64,000 nucleotides of DNA from Ophiosphaerella korrae. Its lineage: Eukaryota > Ascomycota > Dothideomycetes > Pleosporales > Phaeosphaeriaceae. The notes beneath the pieces were generated by a model. That model saw only the letters and a list, made by a program, of their open reading frames with translations, ran no database searches and was not told where the DNA came from. Both the position numbers and the translations under genes were made by a program. The DNA lies in contig JALNQF010000031.1 of NCBI GenBank assembly GCA_028456385.1, forward strand, positions 124,001 to 188,000, read 5' to 3'. This document shows positions 37,818 through 50,251 of the stretch, piece by piece; positions within the stretch are counted from its first letter, which is position 1; each line of letters opens with the position of its first letter.

Positions 37818-38321
37818 TCATGTAGTATTGGGATTGTCGGTCTGTTGGTTCGGGGGTTGAGCCAGAGTTTTAGGCATAGGTAGCTTCTCAAGCTTCTCCT
37901 TTGATGCTACCTCTCGTTGGCCTCGCTTCAAGCCCATAATATGGTACCTAGCTGCCCATATATTATTGACTGTACGCGCAGGTACCTGGAAGTGGCAGCT
38001 AGCCTCCTTTGCCGTCGGCGGCCTCATAAAACCATCCCACTCAAGGCCAGGTAGGCAGCGCTGCCTCTGCTTTATACCTAGCTCCACCTCTGGCTCATAT
38101 ATACGGTGGCGCATAAGGCACTCAATAATCTCCTTCTTCTTCCTAGCTGATATAAAATGGCAGGCTCGTTTCCGCGCTGGATTAGGTTCATAGGGGGTCG
38201 CAGCACGAGGCAAATTAGTAATAGATGGTTTTTTACGCCCAGTTTGGACACCGAGAGAACGCTGAGAGTTGATCTGACTGGGCGTAAGCTGAGTAGGTGG
38301 CGTACGCGGTGTACGAGCCAT
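37818..38321 (-). CDS. transposase-like helix-turn-helix protein fragment
   Basis: 167 residues. The N-terminus is Pro/Thr-rich. The middle contains FISARKKKEIIECLMRHR and a later segment TAKEASCHFQVPARTVNNIW, which reads as a helix-turn-helix of the kind at the start of Tc1/mariner or pogo transposases. Codon use is rich in CTA and ATA, unlike the housekeeping neighbours and like other fungal DNA transposons. No DDE catalytic domain follows, so this is either a truncated element or a domesticated fragment. The frame has no internal stop. Assignment to a superfamily is not secure. Confidence 0.4.
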   Translation of the reverse strand: MARTPRTPPTQLTPSQINSQRSLGVQTGRKKPSITNLPRAATPYEPNPARKRACHFISARKKKEIIECLMRHRIYEPEVELGIKQRQRCLPGLEWDGFMRPPTAKEASCHFQVPARTVNNIWAARYHIMGLKRGQREVASKEKLEKLPMPKTLAQPPNQQTDNPNTT

Positions 38322-38889
38322 TTTGAATTTTGATATGGGCAGTAAATTGGGCTCAAGCCGGTACTTGACAGCGCTAAGACAGAGTCACAGCAGGTTTCGT
38401 ATGTGAGACGTCTGATATCGTCACTGACTCGGCACGCTTTGTTACTGGCACGCTTAGGTTTGATAAGCAGCTAAAACCAGAACCCTATTAGCGTTCGGCC
38501 GTTTCGGCAAAACTGAGGGATCATGCTGTTAGTCAGCATAATATGAAAAGTGACTAATATACCTAATTAGGAAAGAAGTGGGATGTACTGTGGATAACTA
38601 CGATCTGATCCCTATGGCGCACTGCAGAAACGCCAAGAGAGGGCGTACATCGATATACTTAATTAGGAAAGTTAGGTTCGAAGTGTAAGTGTAGATTGCA
38701 GGAGGAGAACAAAGCAGCCAACAGCATCAAAACACAGATCCCGATGTGTGCCATTTTAGGTTAGCGTCTGTGCTAAGGGCCAGATCAGTTCTTGGAGGTT
38801 CGCAGCGAAGAATGTTGTTCGCTTCCATGAATAACCGAAATGCACTGCTTAATGCTTCTAAAATACCTACCTTTAGAGAATAACATGTC
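38322..38889. other. intergenic between HTH ORF and AAA pseudogene
   Basis: 568 bp. The word ACCTAATTAGGAAAG occurs at about 38561 and, with one change, again near 38660. This may be a remnant of element ends. No gene. Confidence 0.4.
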
Positions 38890-41303
38890 TTAGTTGATCA
38901 TGTTATCCTGCGAGTTCTTGTGTCGCTCAAGCTGCTTGATGGACTCGGTTTTGAAAGAACGTGCATTGTTTGCCACTGCTTTCAGATGCCGTTGATTCAA
39001 CTTCCCTTTGCCGTCGCCGTACTGCGCCTGAGCACGCATCAATCTAAGTGTAGTGGTGACGATATTTCGAATTTGTCTGCCATCGAATCCAATGCTGTAC
39101 ACGTCTTCCTCGAGCCAATCAAGGATGTCGTCGTATTTATCAATCAGGCCCCTATTCCTCTTAAGAACTCACATCAAGAGAATTGCTTGCCATGTGCTTG
39201 CCAGTGAGAATATCCTGCGTAAATTGGCCTCAACGTGTCTAGCTTTGGTACCAACATCTGCGACGCTGATAGAAAAAGAGGCTTGTGGGTGGCCACAGCC
39301 ATTGTTTCCGCCGTAGAAGTTTTACCAACTCTTGGTGGACCTTTACGAGTCAATATGCAATGATTCGACAAGTAAACTGAAGTTTGTGCCCTTACCGTAG
39401 AGGAGAATGACAAGCCCCTTGCCTTTGCCAGGCACTATGTCATCAACTTCAAGTCGACTATAACTGTTGTTGTCAGTATCCTTGGATGTAGAAGTGACAT
39501 GACTTCGCACAAGATTGAACAAAAGATCTTTTATGAAGTCGTCTGCAAGCTGTAATCAGTTTTTCTAAGCATTCTTAGGGTCTTGGGGAGGCTCCCGATG
39601 CATTTCAGAAACTTGAGGTTGAGCCCATTGCTTGTCCTTGAGGATGTATCCTAATACTCGTGGAGGGCAAAGCATGTACATTTCTTCTTCCCAATCCTTC
39701 GAGCTCGCTAGACTGTCAAAATGAACTCTATATCTTTTTACAAGTCCTTCGTTGTTGTCTACGCAGTCAGAACACGCGCAACTCCAGTCGTCTGAACTTG
39801 GCTCAAGGGTTCCATTGCGAGCCATTGGCGGCCCATATTGGAAATAGGACAGGTGATCTACCATCACCCGACTGTCGGGTTTCAGTATTCGTTAGTATAA
39901 ATAAAAATTTGCGGAATAGAAGTTCAACTCACATGCGTTGACTTTATCGACGTTTTCTGCGTAGGTTTGGGTGGCATTCGCCTTCCAAGGTGCAGGAAGT
40001 CGAAGAAGAAGTTTTGGGATTGTGACTGGGATTGGGACTCGTTGACATCCTGGTCCATTTTTAGAAATTTCTCCTTTCCAAAAGAGTCAGAGTCGAGTTA
40101 CATCGTCGCCTTACAGTCTAGTGAATCCTTTCTGTCCAAAAATGCTATCACCCTTGTATTCGTACAACCGATCGCCTTCTTTTGCTTCGCGGAGTTCCCT
40201 AAAGTCCTTTCCTCTCTTCAATAACTTCTTCTTGATGTTGCCTGATGCGTATTCGGGATGTTGCTCGAAAGGAAAAAATGGCAATCCCGTTATGGCTTTC
40301 TGTCCATTATACTTTTCAAAGGATAAGATGAAGCAAGTTCGTTTAAACTTCTGACCTGTCCAATCAAGAGTTCAACCTACAAGCCTCCAGTTGCGATCGT
40401 CACGTAATGGCCAAACTCGGAGGTTATCTCGTATAATGAATACCTGGTTTTGGTTCTGAAAGGGCTTTCCAAAAACTAAATATCCGGGAGGAAAGAGGGT
40501 CCACAGGTTGTTATATTGAATCTTTTTTTCATGCAAGCTCACCTCTCGATCTTTGAAGTATTTTTCCAGTTTGGGATCGCCTAATGAACCACCAGAGAGA
40601 ATGCCGAGAAGAAGGTCAAGGTCCCCTCGAGCTTGTTTATCTTGATCATCTCTCGGGGCTTGAAATGCCGCTTTCTGGAGATCATCCCATGCAAAGATGA
40701 TTGTTTCGTAAGGAAACACAATTTTTATAGGCGCTCCACGAAATATATGATAGGGATAATCACTCTAATGTTCCTTGAGGAGATCCCAGAGACTCAAACT
40801 TTTGACCTCTATCTCAGAACGAGCCTCGTCACCATCGAATTTCCCAGGTAATATTTTGTTTAGGATGAAAGCGATATCGCTCTTGCCATCTGATTTCTCG
40901 TCAGATTTAGTCTCAGCTACCTCTTTCTGTTCGCCTGTTTCTCGATTCTCTTGATGATTTTCACGCGGGAGTTAGAACCGGTATCAACATCGTTATTGAT
41001 TGTCTGTGTCTCGCCATTCACAGACTTGAGAGGCCGAAAAAGAACAGTATTAGACTCTGTACAAATTATGTTGATAGACTTCCATGCCTTGGATTTTTCT
41101 GCCTTTTTGGGCCCGTCCTTGCTTTCCTTTCCATTATTATCCGCGCTCTGAAGTCGAATTGCATTTCTTTTCAAGTTCTGTAAATTGCTTTTCGAGAGCT
41201 GCAATCTTCTCTAGCAGCGTCTGCAAATTTTTTAATGATCAACAATTCCCTAGGTGATTACCGCTACTTACGGAAACTGAAGGCTCTGACTCCTGCACTG
41301 TCA
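38890..41303 (-). pseudogene. decayed AAA ATPase (fungal DUF7025-AAA type)
   Basis: Fragments in order across the minus strand match one protein: a coiled N-terminus (41303-40917), SYPYHIFRG-like and YETIIFAWDDL segments (about 40770-40680), LFPPGYLVFGKPF, a FERVMVDxxxY-like block near 39870, MLCPPRVLGYILKDKQWAQ (about 39620), the Walker A GPPRVGKTST (about 39350) and a C-terminal lid GFDGRQIRNIVTTTLRL (about 39070). The copy is broken. TAG lies at 40765-40767, and TAG/TGA at 39565-39567 and 39556-39558. There is a frameshift just after Walker A. Sequence from Walker B through the second region of homology is missing: QAILL is followed almost at once by GLIDKYDD. Some breaks could be introns, but not all. 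It cannot make a working ATPase. Confidence 0.8.
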
Positions 41304-42059
41304 TGACGACCAGGTCTTTGTGGTCTGTGCGTCTGGTTGACTAGAGCAGGGTATTTGATCACTAGCGCCTGAAATGGTGGTACAGTATCTATCGAACAGA
41401 TTACCAATTACTCATATGTGCGGATAGATTGAAGTCCTAAAATTCTACAGGAAGTGGAAGCAGCCGTGACTACTTCTCATGACCTTGACGGAAGGATGGC
41501 TCAGCTCATTTTAACCTGGAACCTCTCGAACATGTCAAGACTGTAAAACCGCCCCAAATATGACACAGCAACCTAGCTCGTATAACAACATCTCTTATCA
41601 ATTCAAATCTGTTTTACCAAATCAAGAAGGTCCCCAGCGCGAAGAATGAAATACTGGTCAACAGGCCCATTAAGCGTGCATGTGCTACTAATCAGTAGAC
41701 CTAATTTGAACAGTTCATGCAAGTTACCGTGTATGTATCTCATCTCATACCTAGTCAACTTATGTTGGTGGCGAACACCAATTTATTGTCCTTCTACACA
41801 TCTCCGCATTATGCGCGGTAGCCAGCACCTTATCAGCAAACGACTGTGCGGCTTACGAATAAGCTGAAGGGTTGCTACAAGCTACTGCACACGTGCATTG
41901 ATTTACACCTAGCCTATGAGATCCATGTCACACGCAAGTCACCCTAGTAAGAGGTTTACTGAGAAGGATCAGTGTGTCGCTTAACCGCGCAATGAAGTGC
42001 TTGAAGCTTACTAGCATTATAGCGCAATAGTCCAACGATCAGAGCTTGATCAGAAGTCT
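41304..42059. other. intergenic between two NTPase pseudogenes
   Basis: 756 bp, no supported feature. It separates divergently oriented broken genes. Confidence 0.45.
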
Positions 42060-43781
42060 TTGCGGAATATGGTCGAGAATGATAACAACTTCTCAGAAGA
42101 GGAGCGAGCTGCGCTAAGACTTGAGAATGTTCCAGACTTCGAAAAATTCTGGAAATCGACTATGCGAGCTCAAGGGAAATTCGAGGCAGGGCATGAACAT
42201 GGTCCAAAATCAGCGGTGAGAAAAGTACAAAAGTTTGGAGAGGCTGCGGCAGACATCATGCAACAGATGGAACTTATCGTACAAGCAGTGAAGGATTTCG
42301 GATCTCCTTCAGGGAACTTGGTTGTTGGAATAATCGCTTTTCTCTTCACCGCAAGGCCTCATATTTTCTTCGCCAATGTCGCTAATCGGAAAAAATTAGA
42401 TTGTGAAGAACAAGGATACTATTGGGAGACAGGTTGGCTGGACACTCCAACAGATCAGAGATAGAATTGCAGGGTTTTGAATGTACAACAGTATTTATAC
42501 TGAAGATCATGAGCTTGACCAACAGTTACAATCTAAGATTGTTCTAGCCTACGATGCCTTTATTGAGTTCTGTATAGTATCAACAAAATATTATTCACGA
42601 AGGGGGATGGGTAAGTATCCTCTTTGGACTGTTTTGATTTAGGCTCAAGTTTCCAGGGCGATGGATACGGGCCCTTTCTGGCCCAACAGGAACTATAAGT
42701 ACCCACGCACGTCAAGTACAGGACGCCATAGTCGAGGTCAGATTCACAACTGAGGAACTACTAAGCAAGAATGTCGATTCCATCAAGCAAATAAACATAG
42801 GTCAGTGCTTCTACTTTATACACCGATTTTCGCTAACATAATTATATAGCTCTCAGGGCCCAAGTAAAACGTGAGTATCACTAATATTGGGTAGCTATTC
42901 CGAATAAAACTAACTCATAAATCAGAGTTACAGGATTCAAATGGCAGCGCCCGCCTAGACCAAATTTAGGCTCTACTCCCATTGAGGGCCTACTCTCAAG
43001 AACTTGATTTTGAACTTTCAACGAAGTACCAACGGGAACTAGAAATCTGCTTCGAGGGTTGGATATACATGGAACAAATGAAAGGCCCTTTACTCGCCGA
43101 GTTCAAGGGTCATTCTCTGATGCAATCATGGAGAAATTCTTCTCACTCCCAGTTGCTGCATCTAGCAGGATATAATAATGGCTCGAAAATTTCCTCAAAC
43201 CAATGCTGGCTTTCCCCAGTAGCAATAGACATAATCATAGGGATGAGAGAATCCAGGCAGCCCGACCTGTACGCATTCTATATCACTGGACTCCGAGAGA
43301 GAGATTTGTTTCCTCAGATCTTCTCAAGTATTATAATCCAAGTTTTAAGGCATAATCGACAAGCACTGCAGAATCGGGACCAATATGATCAACTGCGTGC
43401 AGAACTTCAAAAATATCAAACAATGGCTGAATCAACTTCGCTAAGAAATGGAGGCCAAGAAGATAATTGAGAAGCTGACGACATTCTCCATAAGGTCGCA
43501 CTCCGGATTTTGAATATGTTCAATCCCTCACAAACCTTGTGGATTGTCCTGGATCGAGTTGAGCGATGTAGATCTGGTTCAAAAAACGCTCATCGTAAGA
43601 GACTGTTGAAGGCAATAGTACAACTGGTAGAGAAGCCAACCGTCAAAGTTCGAGCGCTTGCGGTTATTAATGGCTACGACTAGCAAGTAGACCAGCATTT
43701 GGACGAATTAGATCAAAAGAACCCTGAAAGCGTTATTTGTTTCAGATATGAACAAGGAGTCATGGGGTACTATAAATAATG
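42060..43781 (+). pseudogene. decayed fungal P-loop NTPase-like gene (DUF7708-like N-terminus)
   Basis: Successive frames spell one protein of a fungal family that I recall as carrying a DUF7708-like N-terminal domain followed by an NTPase-like region. Readable blocks: VPDFEKFWKSTMRAQGKF, RPHIFFANVANRKKL, an intron near 42610-42659, RWIRALSGPTGTIS, VRFTTEELLSKNVDSIKQ, HLAGYNNGSKISSNQCWLSP, FYITGLRERDLFPQIFSS and a Walker-B-like LWIVLDRVERC. It is broken by a frameshift near 42450, a TGA in the following frame near 42478, a frameshift near 43465 and an in-frame TAG at 43681-43683, where the family appears to have Trp after GYD. The family assignment is from memory and approximate; the decay is seen directly. 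Confidence 0.7.
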
Positions 43782-45159
43782 TAATGCTGAGGAGAAGACG
43801 TGATAACTTTCCCATACTCTCAAAATTGCTTTAGAATCAATGAGACTTCATTTCCTAGTGATACATAATACATTGAGAGTATCTAACTTCACGATATCTA
43901 AGTCTACATGAGTGACATATAGGCCGAGATGGGCCGCGATGATCGTAATGTAAGGATATTAACAGACCTTGCTATGTTATCAATCTAACTGAATCAAATT
44001 ATAGGCATAGTCTACTGTATTAAGTGAGCCAATGAGCTTATGCTTAGCAACAAACTCACCAAAATAGAGAGGCTTCATAAAACATCTCGCTTAAATCACT
44101 TATAACTGAATAATCTTGAACAGTTCAATCACATGAGGCGGACATCGACATCGATTAGAGACCATCATTACCCGGACGAGGACCCAAATCCTCACCCGGT
44201 ATTGACCCCGCGTACGACATTCAATAGTACCAGCCAACGTGTCCACGATCATCGAAGAATCCCAAAATAGTGGATATCACGGTTAATGTTCGTGTGACTC
44301 TCAAATTGTGGATAGAGAGCTCATCTTTTGCAAATTATTGATTTACTGGAACATCGCGATGCGTCTTTGATCGCGGAACTTCGACAGCTAATTTTCCGCC
44401 AGTCTCACTTGATTTCGTATCCTGAAATGGTATGCTAGCTAGCAGACTCGAATTCGTAGGCGTAAAACCATGTCATTACAAGTTTCACAAGGTAGCGCAC
44501 GTTGATTGCATCGCGGATTGTTCAGAAGGCGAAGCACCATAGTTCTGAAACCTATGCCTCGCAAATAACCCAACAGAAGGAAGGTTTGCTGTAAAATATC
44601 TCGTGGTTTAATAAATTGAATTTTCTTAAACAGGGTCATGACCATATAAACGAGATAGAACAGGTTGCTTTGATTCGCTGGGCTAGGATGCCCCGTTAGG
44701 TTACTAGAATTCAGCAGACAACCCTGTGAAAATCTCACAAGTGTTCAGCAGGTGCAGGTGACTCAAGCTAAGAATTTACATTGGAGGAATTACGTGGCCA
44801 AATTGGGTCTCTTCAAATTGTTTCCACGTTTCAGCCTCGCCTGGTTTAGTGTGCGGCTAATGAGTACTGCCGCCGCTTATAATTGTCCCAAATCAGTATG
44901 GGGACACGAACGTTACCTCCAATTGTAATTAGCTTGCTACACGGCTCATTAAAGCCATAGTCTTGGGACTTTGGGTGTCGGGAATTTTCATCAGAAGTCT
45001 GGGGTTGTGGGGTAGAGCGGCAGTTGGACATCGGACAAATACCCAGGTAGCTCCTTGGGCACTCTGGGACTTGATTATCTAGGTATATATCAGTAAGGTT
45101 TCCTTTGATTGTCACGCAGTTGTGCTTCTCTAACAACATCCGACTTTCATTCTACCAAG
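43782..45159. other. AT-rich intergenic region
   Basis: About 1.4 kb without a supportable gene. The last 200 bp before 45160 are probably the promoter of the esterase gene. Confidence 0.5.
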
Positions 45160-46008
45160 ATGCGTGGTCTTTTCACCTCTGCGTGCCTCCTCCTGGCCTC
45201 AGTGTCAGATGTTTTCGCGGCGAACTCAGCGGGCTGCGGCAAAGCCAAAACACTAACAAGCAAGCAATACTCGATAACCGTTAACGGCAAGAACCGCAAC
45301 TACTTCCTCAACATCCCAGACAACTACAACCAGAACAATCCATACCGCCTTATCTTCACGTGGCATCAGTTGGGCGGCAGTGCGCAGAAAATTGTCAATG
45401 GCGAGGACCCCAACAAGGGTGGCGCGCTCCCCTTTTACGGACTCAAGGCTATTGCAAACAATTCAGCCATTTTCGTTGTACCAGACGGTCTCAGTAACGG
45501 GTGGGGAAACCAAGGTGGTGAAGATGTAACTTTCTTCGACCAACTCGTCAAGGTTGTCGAGGCAGACCTTTGTGTCAACACCGATCTCCGATTCTCTACT
45601 GGTTTCAGTTACGGTGGAGCCATGTCATATGCTCTCGCTTGCGCTCGCCCTGAGGTGATTCGTGCCGTCGCTGTCATCTCTGGTGCTCAGCTGAGTGGTT
45701 GCTCTGGAGGAGCCAAGCCCGTTGCATATTACGGCCAGCACGGCACCTCTGACTCGGTTCTCAACGTATCCCAAGGCCGAGCTTTGCGCGATAAATTCGT
45801 TGCCAACAACGGCTGCACTAAGCCAGGATCTGAGCCTCAGCCTAATGGTGGCAACTCTGTCAAGACGGTTTACTCTGGATGCAAAGAAGGATATCCCCTG
45901 ACGTGGGTTATCCACAATGGCGACCATAACCCTTCGCAGAAAAACTCTGGTGCCAGCCAACCTTTCGCGCCGCAAAACTCTTGGGATTTCTTCACACAGT
46001 TCAAATAA
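45160..46008 (+). CDS. secreted feruloyl esterase / polyhydroxybutyrate-depolymerase-like (CE1) hydrolase
   Basis: Alpha/beta hydrolase, intronless, 282 residues. Signal peptide MRGLFTSACLLLASVSDVFA. The fold starts NYFLNIPDNYNQNNPYRLIF and WHQLGGSAQ (oxyanion region). The nucleophile elbow is GFSYGGAMSYALAC. The acid is likely in YYGQHGTSDSVLNV, and the catalytic His in VIHNGDHNPSQ. This pattern fits type C/D feruloyl esterases, which release ferulate from plant cell-wall xylan. Cysteines such as CGKA, LCVN and GCTKP probably form disulfides. No carbohydrate-binding module. Intact, although it lies between decayed genes. The substrate is inferred from family only. Confidence 0.9.
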   Translation: MRGLFTSACLLLASVSDVFAANSAGCGKAKTLTSKQYSITVNGKNRNYFLNIPDNYNQNNPYRLIFTWHQLGGSAQKIVNGEDPNKGGALPFYGLKAIANNSAIFVVPDGLSNGWGNQGGEDVTFFDQLVKVVEADLCVNTDLRFSTGFSYGGAMSYALACARPEVIRAVAVISGAQLSGCSGGAKPVAYYGQHGTSDSVLNVSQGRALRDKFVANNGCTKPGSEPQPNGGNSVKTVYSGCKEGYPLTWVIHNGDHNPSQKNSGASQPFAPQNSWDFFTQFK

Positions 46009-48923
46009 ATTTTGGATACATAAAGTCGCCACATATGCAGGCTGGTGGAGCACGCATAACATTGAGTAGTTTATATGAAATGCCAAGCATATTTACTTTG
46101 CGTATTGCCCCATAACTTAAGAGCTATGCTTAGGCATATCATGCAAAGCTAGATGACAAGAGTTTAGTTCATTGATCTCCAAATTGATGCTACCCAAAGA
46201 AAACTTATTTCTGAGACGATCGCCAATTTTGAACGCCACTGACTATCTTATGAACCTCTTCGATTTCCCATGTTTTCAGATTTCACAAACATTTAAGTGC
46301 ACATTATTGGGCCTCCCATCTTTATTATTCAGCCCTCTATCCCTGGCTAAAGGGTATTTTTTTTTAAAATATGGGCGAGAAAAATATAGGTTAGGGTGAA
46401 GTATTTTAATACCTCTAGTTCTATAGTTCTAAATTCTATTATCTGTTACAAATATCTCATAATAGTATTATGATAGTAGTATTCTTACTTCTTTTAGTCT
46501 ACTAATGGCTAGCCAGGTGTGGAAACCTTGGAATGGAGGACCGGATAACAAAAATGGGGGGCCGAATAATGTCCGCCAACATTCAGTCTCTAAAAGTCGA
46601 GGATATAGGAAAAGAAAGAGCCCATACCTTAATATTCAAAAATAATTTACATATTGTCACACACTTTTCGGTTAGCACTGCAAGGTATCGTACCTATTTA
46701 CCGTGACAAGCTTAGGGCCCTACACTCAGTCGTTGAAAACACGTTAGGTTGAGGAGTCTAATCAAGATATCCTCACAGCTCAATTGGGTTTATACCAATA
46801 TCGGATTGAGCCACATCAACCTCATGAAACCTTGCACGCATTGCACCTAACTAGACATAATATTTTCGTGTGGCTCCAGTTGCATCCAGACGACCTCATT
46901 TGTTGTTAAACGCACCATGGCTAGCTTTGGAGACCCTTTCAGTTATTTTAACTGTTCTAAGTTCTATCAATGAACTCTGTACTCTCTATCTCGGTAGAAG
47001 AGGCTGCATATAGACGTGAAGTGAACTGTAGCCAAGTTTAGACAAAATTACTTGCCACTAAGTCAGGAATCCTAACATATCGAGTTATCATGATAGGTAG
47101 GCCTAAGTTTGTAGATAGATCCACATCCGCATTGTGCTCATTGGTTGATATCGTGAGTTGCTTTCTGTGAGGAGTATTTGGCAGGAGTCAGATATGATGG
47201 AACAATAGGTATATTTGATGAAGTGAGACGAATCCTTGAGGGATTCATATGCTCACGAAGGTGTTTATATATCTAAGGAGCGCACGTGATCCCGACTAGC
47301 TCTGAGGGTGATCCTGGGGGTACCCGAGGAGCTCAAGGGAGGTTCAAAGGGAGAGACTCAAAGAGAGGTTTCAAGGTAGGGGGAAAAGTACCCGTGACAC
47401 TTTCAATTTGAGAAGTCGTTTTGTTCGTGCCAAACAATAAATACATCTTACTAATAGATCAGGACTGTTTGGAAGCCCCTGTGCTAGAGCTGATACAGCT
47501 TCTTGAGAGTGAGGGTGTAAATTTCCAGTAGCTTTAAGAAGCTTGCGGAATTTCATGTATACAAGAGACCTCTTCCGCAGAGTTCCTAGGTATAATCGAA
47601 TGCAAAGAGTAGGTAATCTTGAATCGCTCATCAGAAGCGTTCTTTGATTTTTCACTTTTAAATTTGTCAATTAAAATCATAAACTAGAACTCGAAGCATA
47701 GGATGAAGAAAAAATTCTCGTAAAAATTGTGTAATATCATTCAGCGTAACTGAAAACGATTTATGACTGCCCTTTTTGGTAGGACAAGAATAGGATGACA
47801 CTGGAATTGAGCTTTGCAATTAAAATGACAGGTGATTGTACCGTGCGTTGAGAGGTGAGAATAGGTATTGAAGTGCGACGGAAACAATAAAGGTACCTTG
47901 ACAGGAATCCAAGCCAAAGCTGCACTTACAGCGGTCGCGGCAGTTTCGCAAACTATGGGAAATTTTGCAGGCTGATTTCATCATACACATTACAGTGTCA
48001 CGGTGTCACGGTGGGAGCGAGGGTCACATGACTAGCTGGCTTATGTCATTAGCGCGGCCCGTGATAGCGCGCCTGCCTAACGATAAAGGTAATCCGCGCG
48101 TCAACCTGAACTTTCTCTCCACACCCACAACCCGCGCTGCGAGTAAGTACTATCAACCTCTCTTTAGCATGCTGCAATACCAACAGCCTTATTCCAGGCC
48201 CTCTGCTAATTGCGATAGATCCCAATGAATGACAAATCTTAGTCACAAGGCGATGCTCTAGTGGTCTAATCAACCCTGCATCACACTGCATGACAACAAG
48301 AACGGAAAGCGGAGGGAGTGCGCCATTTGTACATGATGAGCCATATCGCTATTCGCCATTGCACCCCGACGAAAGCTTTTTCGCTGGCTGCTGGGTTGCC
48401 TTCTTACCAAAACCCTGCCCAACACTTCTCACCGCGCTATGAGGAAACAGTAAAAGGATCGAAGCGCCGTGCTACCTTTCGAAAGACTGGAGGACGAGCC
48501 TGCTGCTGACGATGAAAAGTAGTTTTCAATCCGAGCGCCTTTACCTTGGCTCACTGTCACCGCGGGGGGTCACTGTGATGTTGGTGTCGGAACGTGTTGG
48601 GTTGTGGGTTTGGAAGCTGCGTGTACGTGGGTGTTTTTCATTCAGATTAAATGGTCCGGTGATGATGTCTCACCATAAAAGTGGGGCATAAAAGCCAAAG
48701 TCGAGTTGAGGAGCCTGGACGACAACTGGCTTGGCCGAAAGGCCAGCTGATTGAAGTCTTATGGTTCTTTCTGAGGACAGCAAGAGAGCTAATCTGAGGA
48801 CCAATCTGATCATTTTTTTGTTTACAAAACCTCTACTTGCTGAGTTGAGAAAACGATGTGAGGTAGAGATGCATACCCAGCCTCGTTTCTTAGAATTTGA
48901 TTCGTGAATTGTTTGCCTCTTGA
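46009..48923. other. long gene-poor AT-rich region
   Basis: About 2.9 kb. 46350-46510 is an AT-rich tract (T9A4 followed by many TTAATA/CTATAG words). 47150-47400 contains a purine-rich stretch that could be the end of an old retroelement, without enough to prove it. No intact gene. Confidence 0.5.
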
Positions 48924-50251
48924 TTACTCATAGACGTAACACAGTGGCCCTGCAACCGTACTGACAAGATCCTTGATCTTATACACTTTACCATCCACAT
49001 TCAACACCTCCAGATCAATATTGTCCTCCAGTGACTGCATCTTGCCACCACCAAACATCGAAGTCCCACCAGCAATAACCTGCTGCCTGTTTGCGAAATC
49101 CTGCGCCTGCCAGATCCACCAGGTACGGTCGATCTGGGCGTGATGAAGCCAGAAGTACGGGTCACCGGGCGATACATAAAAGTCTGACACATTTGTTAAT
49201 TAAAACTACGGGAGTTGATCACCAGAAGAAGCTTACCGCTACCAGGATCACCACTAACAGTAAAATGTCCTGCTGTATGTACCCCGCTCTGTGCTTGCAT
49301 AGTGTCTTGGAATGTCCCGATGGTCTTGCTGTTTGTGATGAGAGCGGCAATCTTGGCAGGCGTGGCGTCACGCTGAACCAAGTAGCCGGTGATGTCACGC
49401 TTGATGCACCGTGGATTGTAACCGTAGCCATCTGCACGAGGGTTCTTCGGAGGAGTGGTGTCTGGCATAGTGGCCAGGGGGCTACCTACACTTAGTGCCC
49501 ATCCAATGATCTGAACTGAAGATGAAGATGCTTACCCAAGGTTTACCTTCATATCTTTGAATGGACCTTTGGATATACACCCGCCACCGTTACCCGCAGG
49601 CTTCAACCCATTACTTTTGTGTGCAACTTTCTCGCCCTGGCCACCCATACTAGTCTCACTACCGTCGAAAAGGACTGATGTTTCGGGGCTGGCGTAGCGA
49701 CCCCAGTCCCAGTAGGGTTGAGTGCCGTTGTAGCCGCACTCGGCCCTCAGCGCATGCTCATATGCCCACGTATAGTACCTAACATATCAGAATGAGGAAG
49801 AATACAAGTATCGTTTCAACGGCCTACCTGTGCCAGGAAAGAAAGTTGCCAGTACCGTGTATGGTCATAGTATTCTTTATATGGATTGCCACGAAGTCAT
49901 CATACCGAGTCTTTGCGCCTGGATAATTCGAGGCACTAAGCTTGGATGGCGCTTTTGTTATACACAGGACAGCGGCGATGTAAGCTTTCTTCTCGGCAGC
50001 AGTAATATCGCCCCTGAGGTTGTTTGTCAGCACTGACCTATGGGCAGTGAAGCTAGAACGGAGACATACCATTCTTTACGCACTTGGAGCTTGCCCTTCG
50101 TACAGGTAGTCGATTTGGCAATGGCAGCATCAACAGAGGGACGCCCCTTAGCCGCAAGATCCGATACTGCATCAGCAGTGCAAAGAACTGAAAGCAACGA
50201 CACAGAAACAAACAGAGCGTACAGCGCTCTGAGCGAGAAACCACCCGCCAT
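48924..50251 (-). CDS. secreted tyrosinase
   Basis: Type-3 copper enzyme oxidising phenols to quinones, often in melanin or secondary metabolite pathways. Exons: 50070-50251, 49828-50013, 49536-49778, 49237-49481 and 48924-49183, giving 371 residues. Signal peptide: LYALFVSVSLLSVLCTADA. Copper site A: FVAIHIKNTMTIHGTGNFLS then WHRYY (three His). Site B: GVHTAGHF and DPYFWLHHAQIDRTWWIWQ (three His). The central NGTQPYWDWGRYAS is characteristic. It ends PLCYVYE, the tyrosine motif near which longer tyrosinases are processed, so this is a short form without a C-terminal lid domain. All junctions restore family sequence; the acceptor at 49482 was chosen over one four bases upstream that gives a stop. 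Confidence 0.94.

Noticed and set aside
45625..46086. 153-residue frame antisense to the esterase
   Set aside because: Shadow of the esterase gene; no independent signals.
47150..47670. Possible copia-type retroelement remnant (purine-rich LTR-like stretch and a CxxCLA segment on the minus strand)
   Set aside because: No paired LTRs, primer site or longer pol similarity could be shown.
48241..48300. Possible tRNA-like stretch (GATGCTCTAGTGGTCTAAT)
   Set aside because: No cloverleaf or T-loop could be folded.
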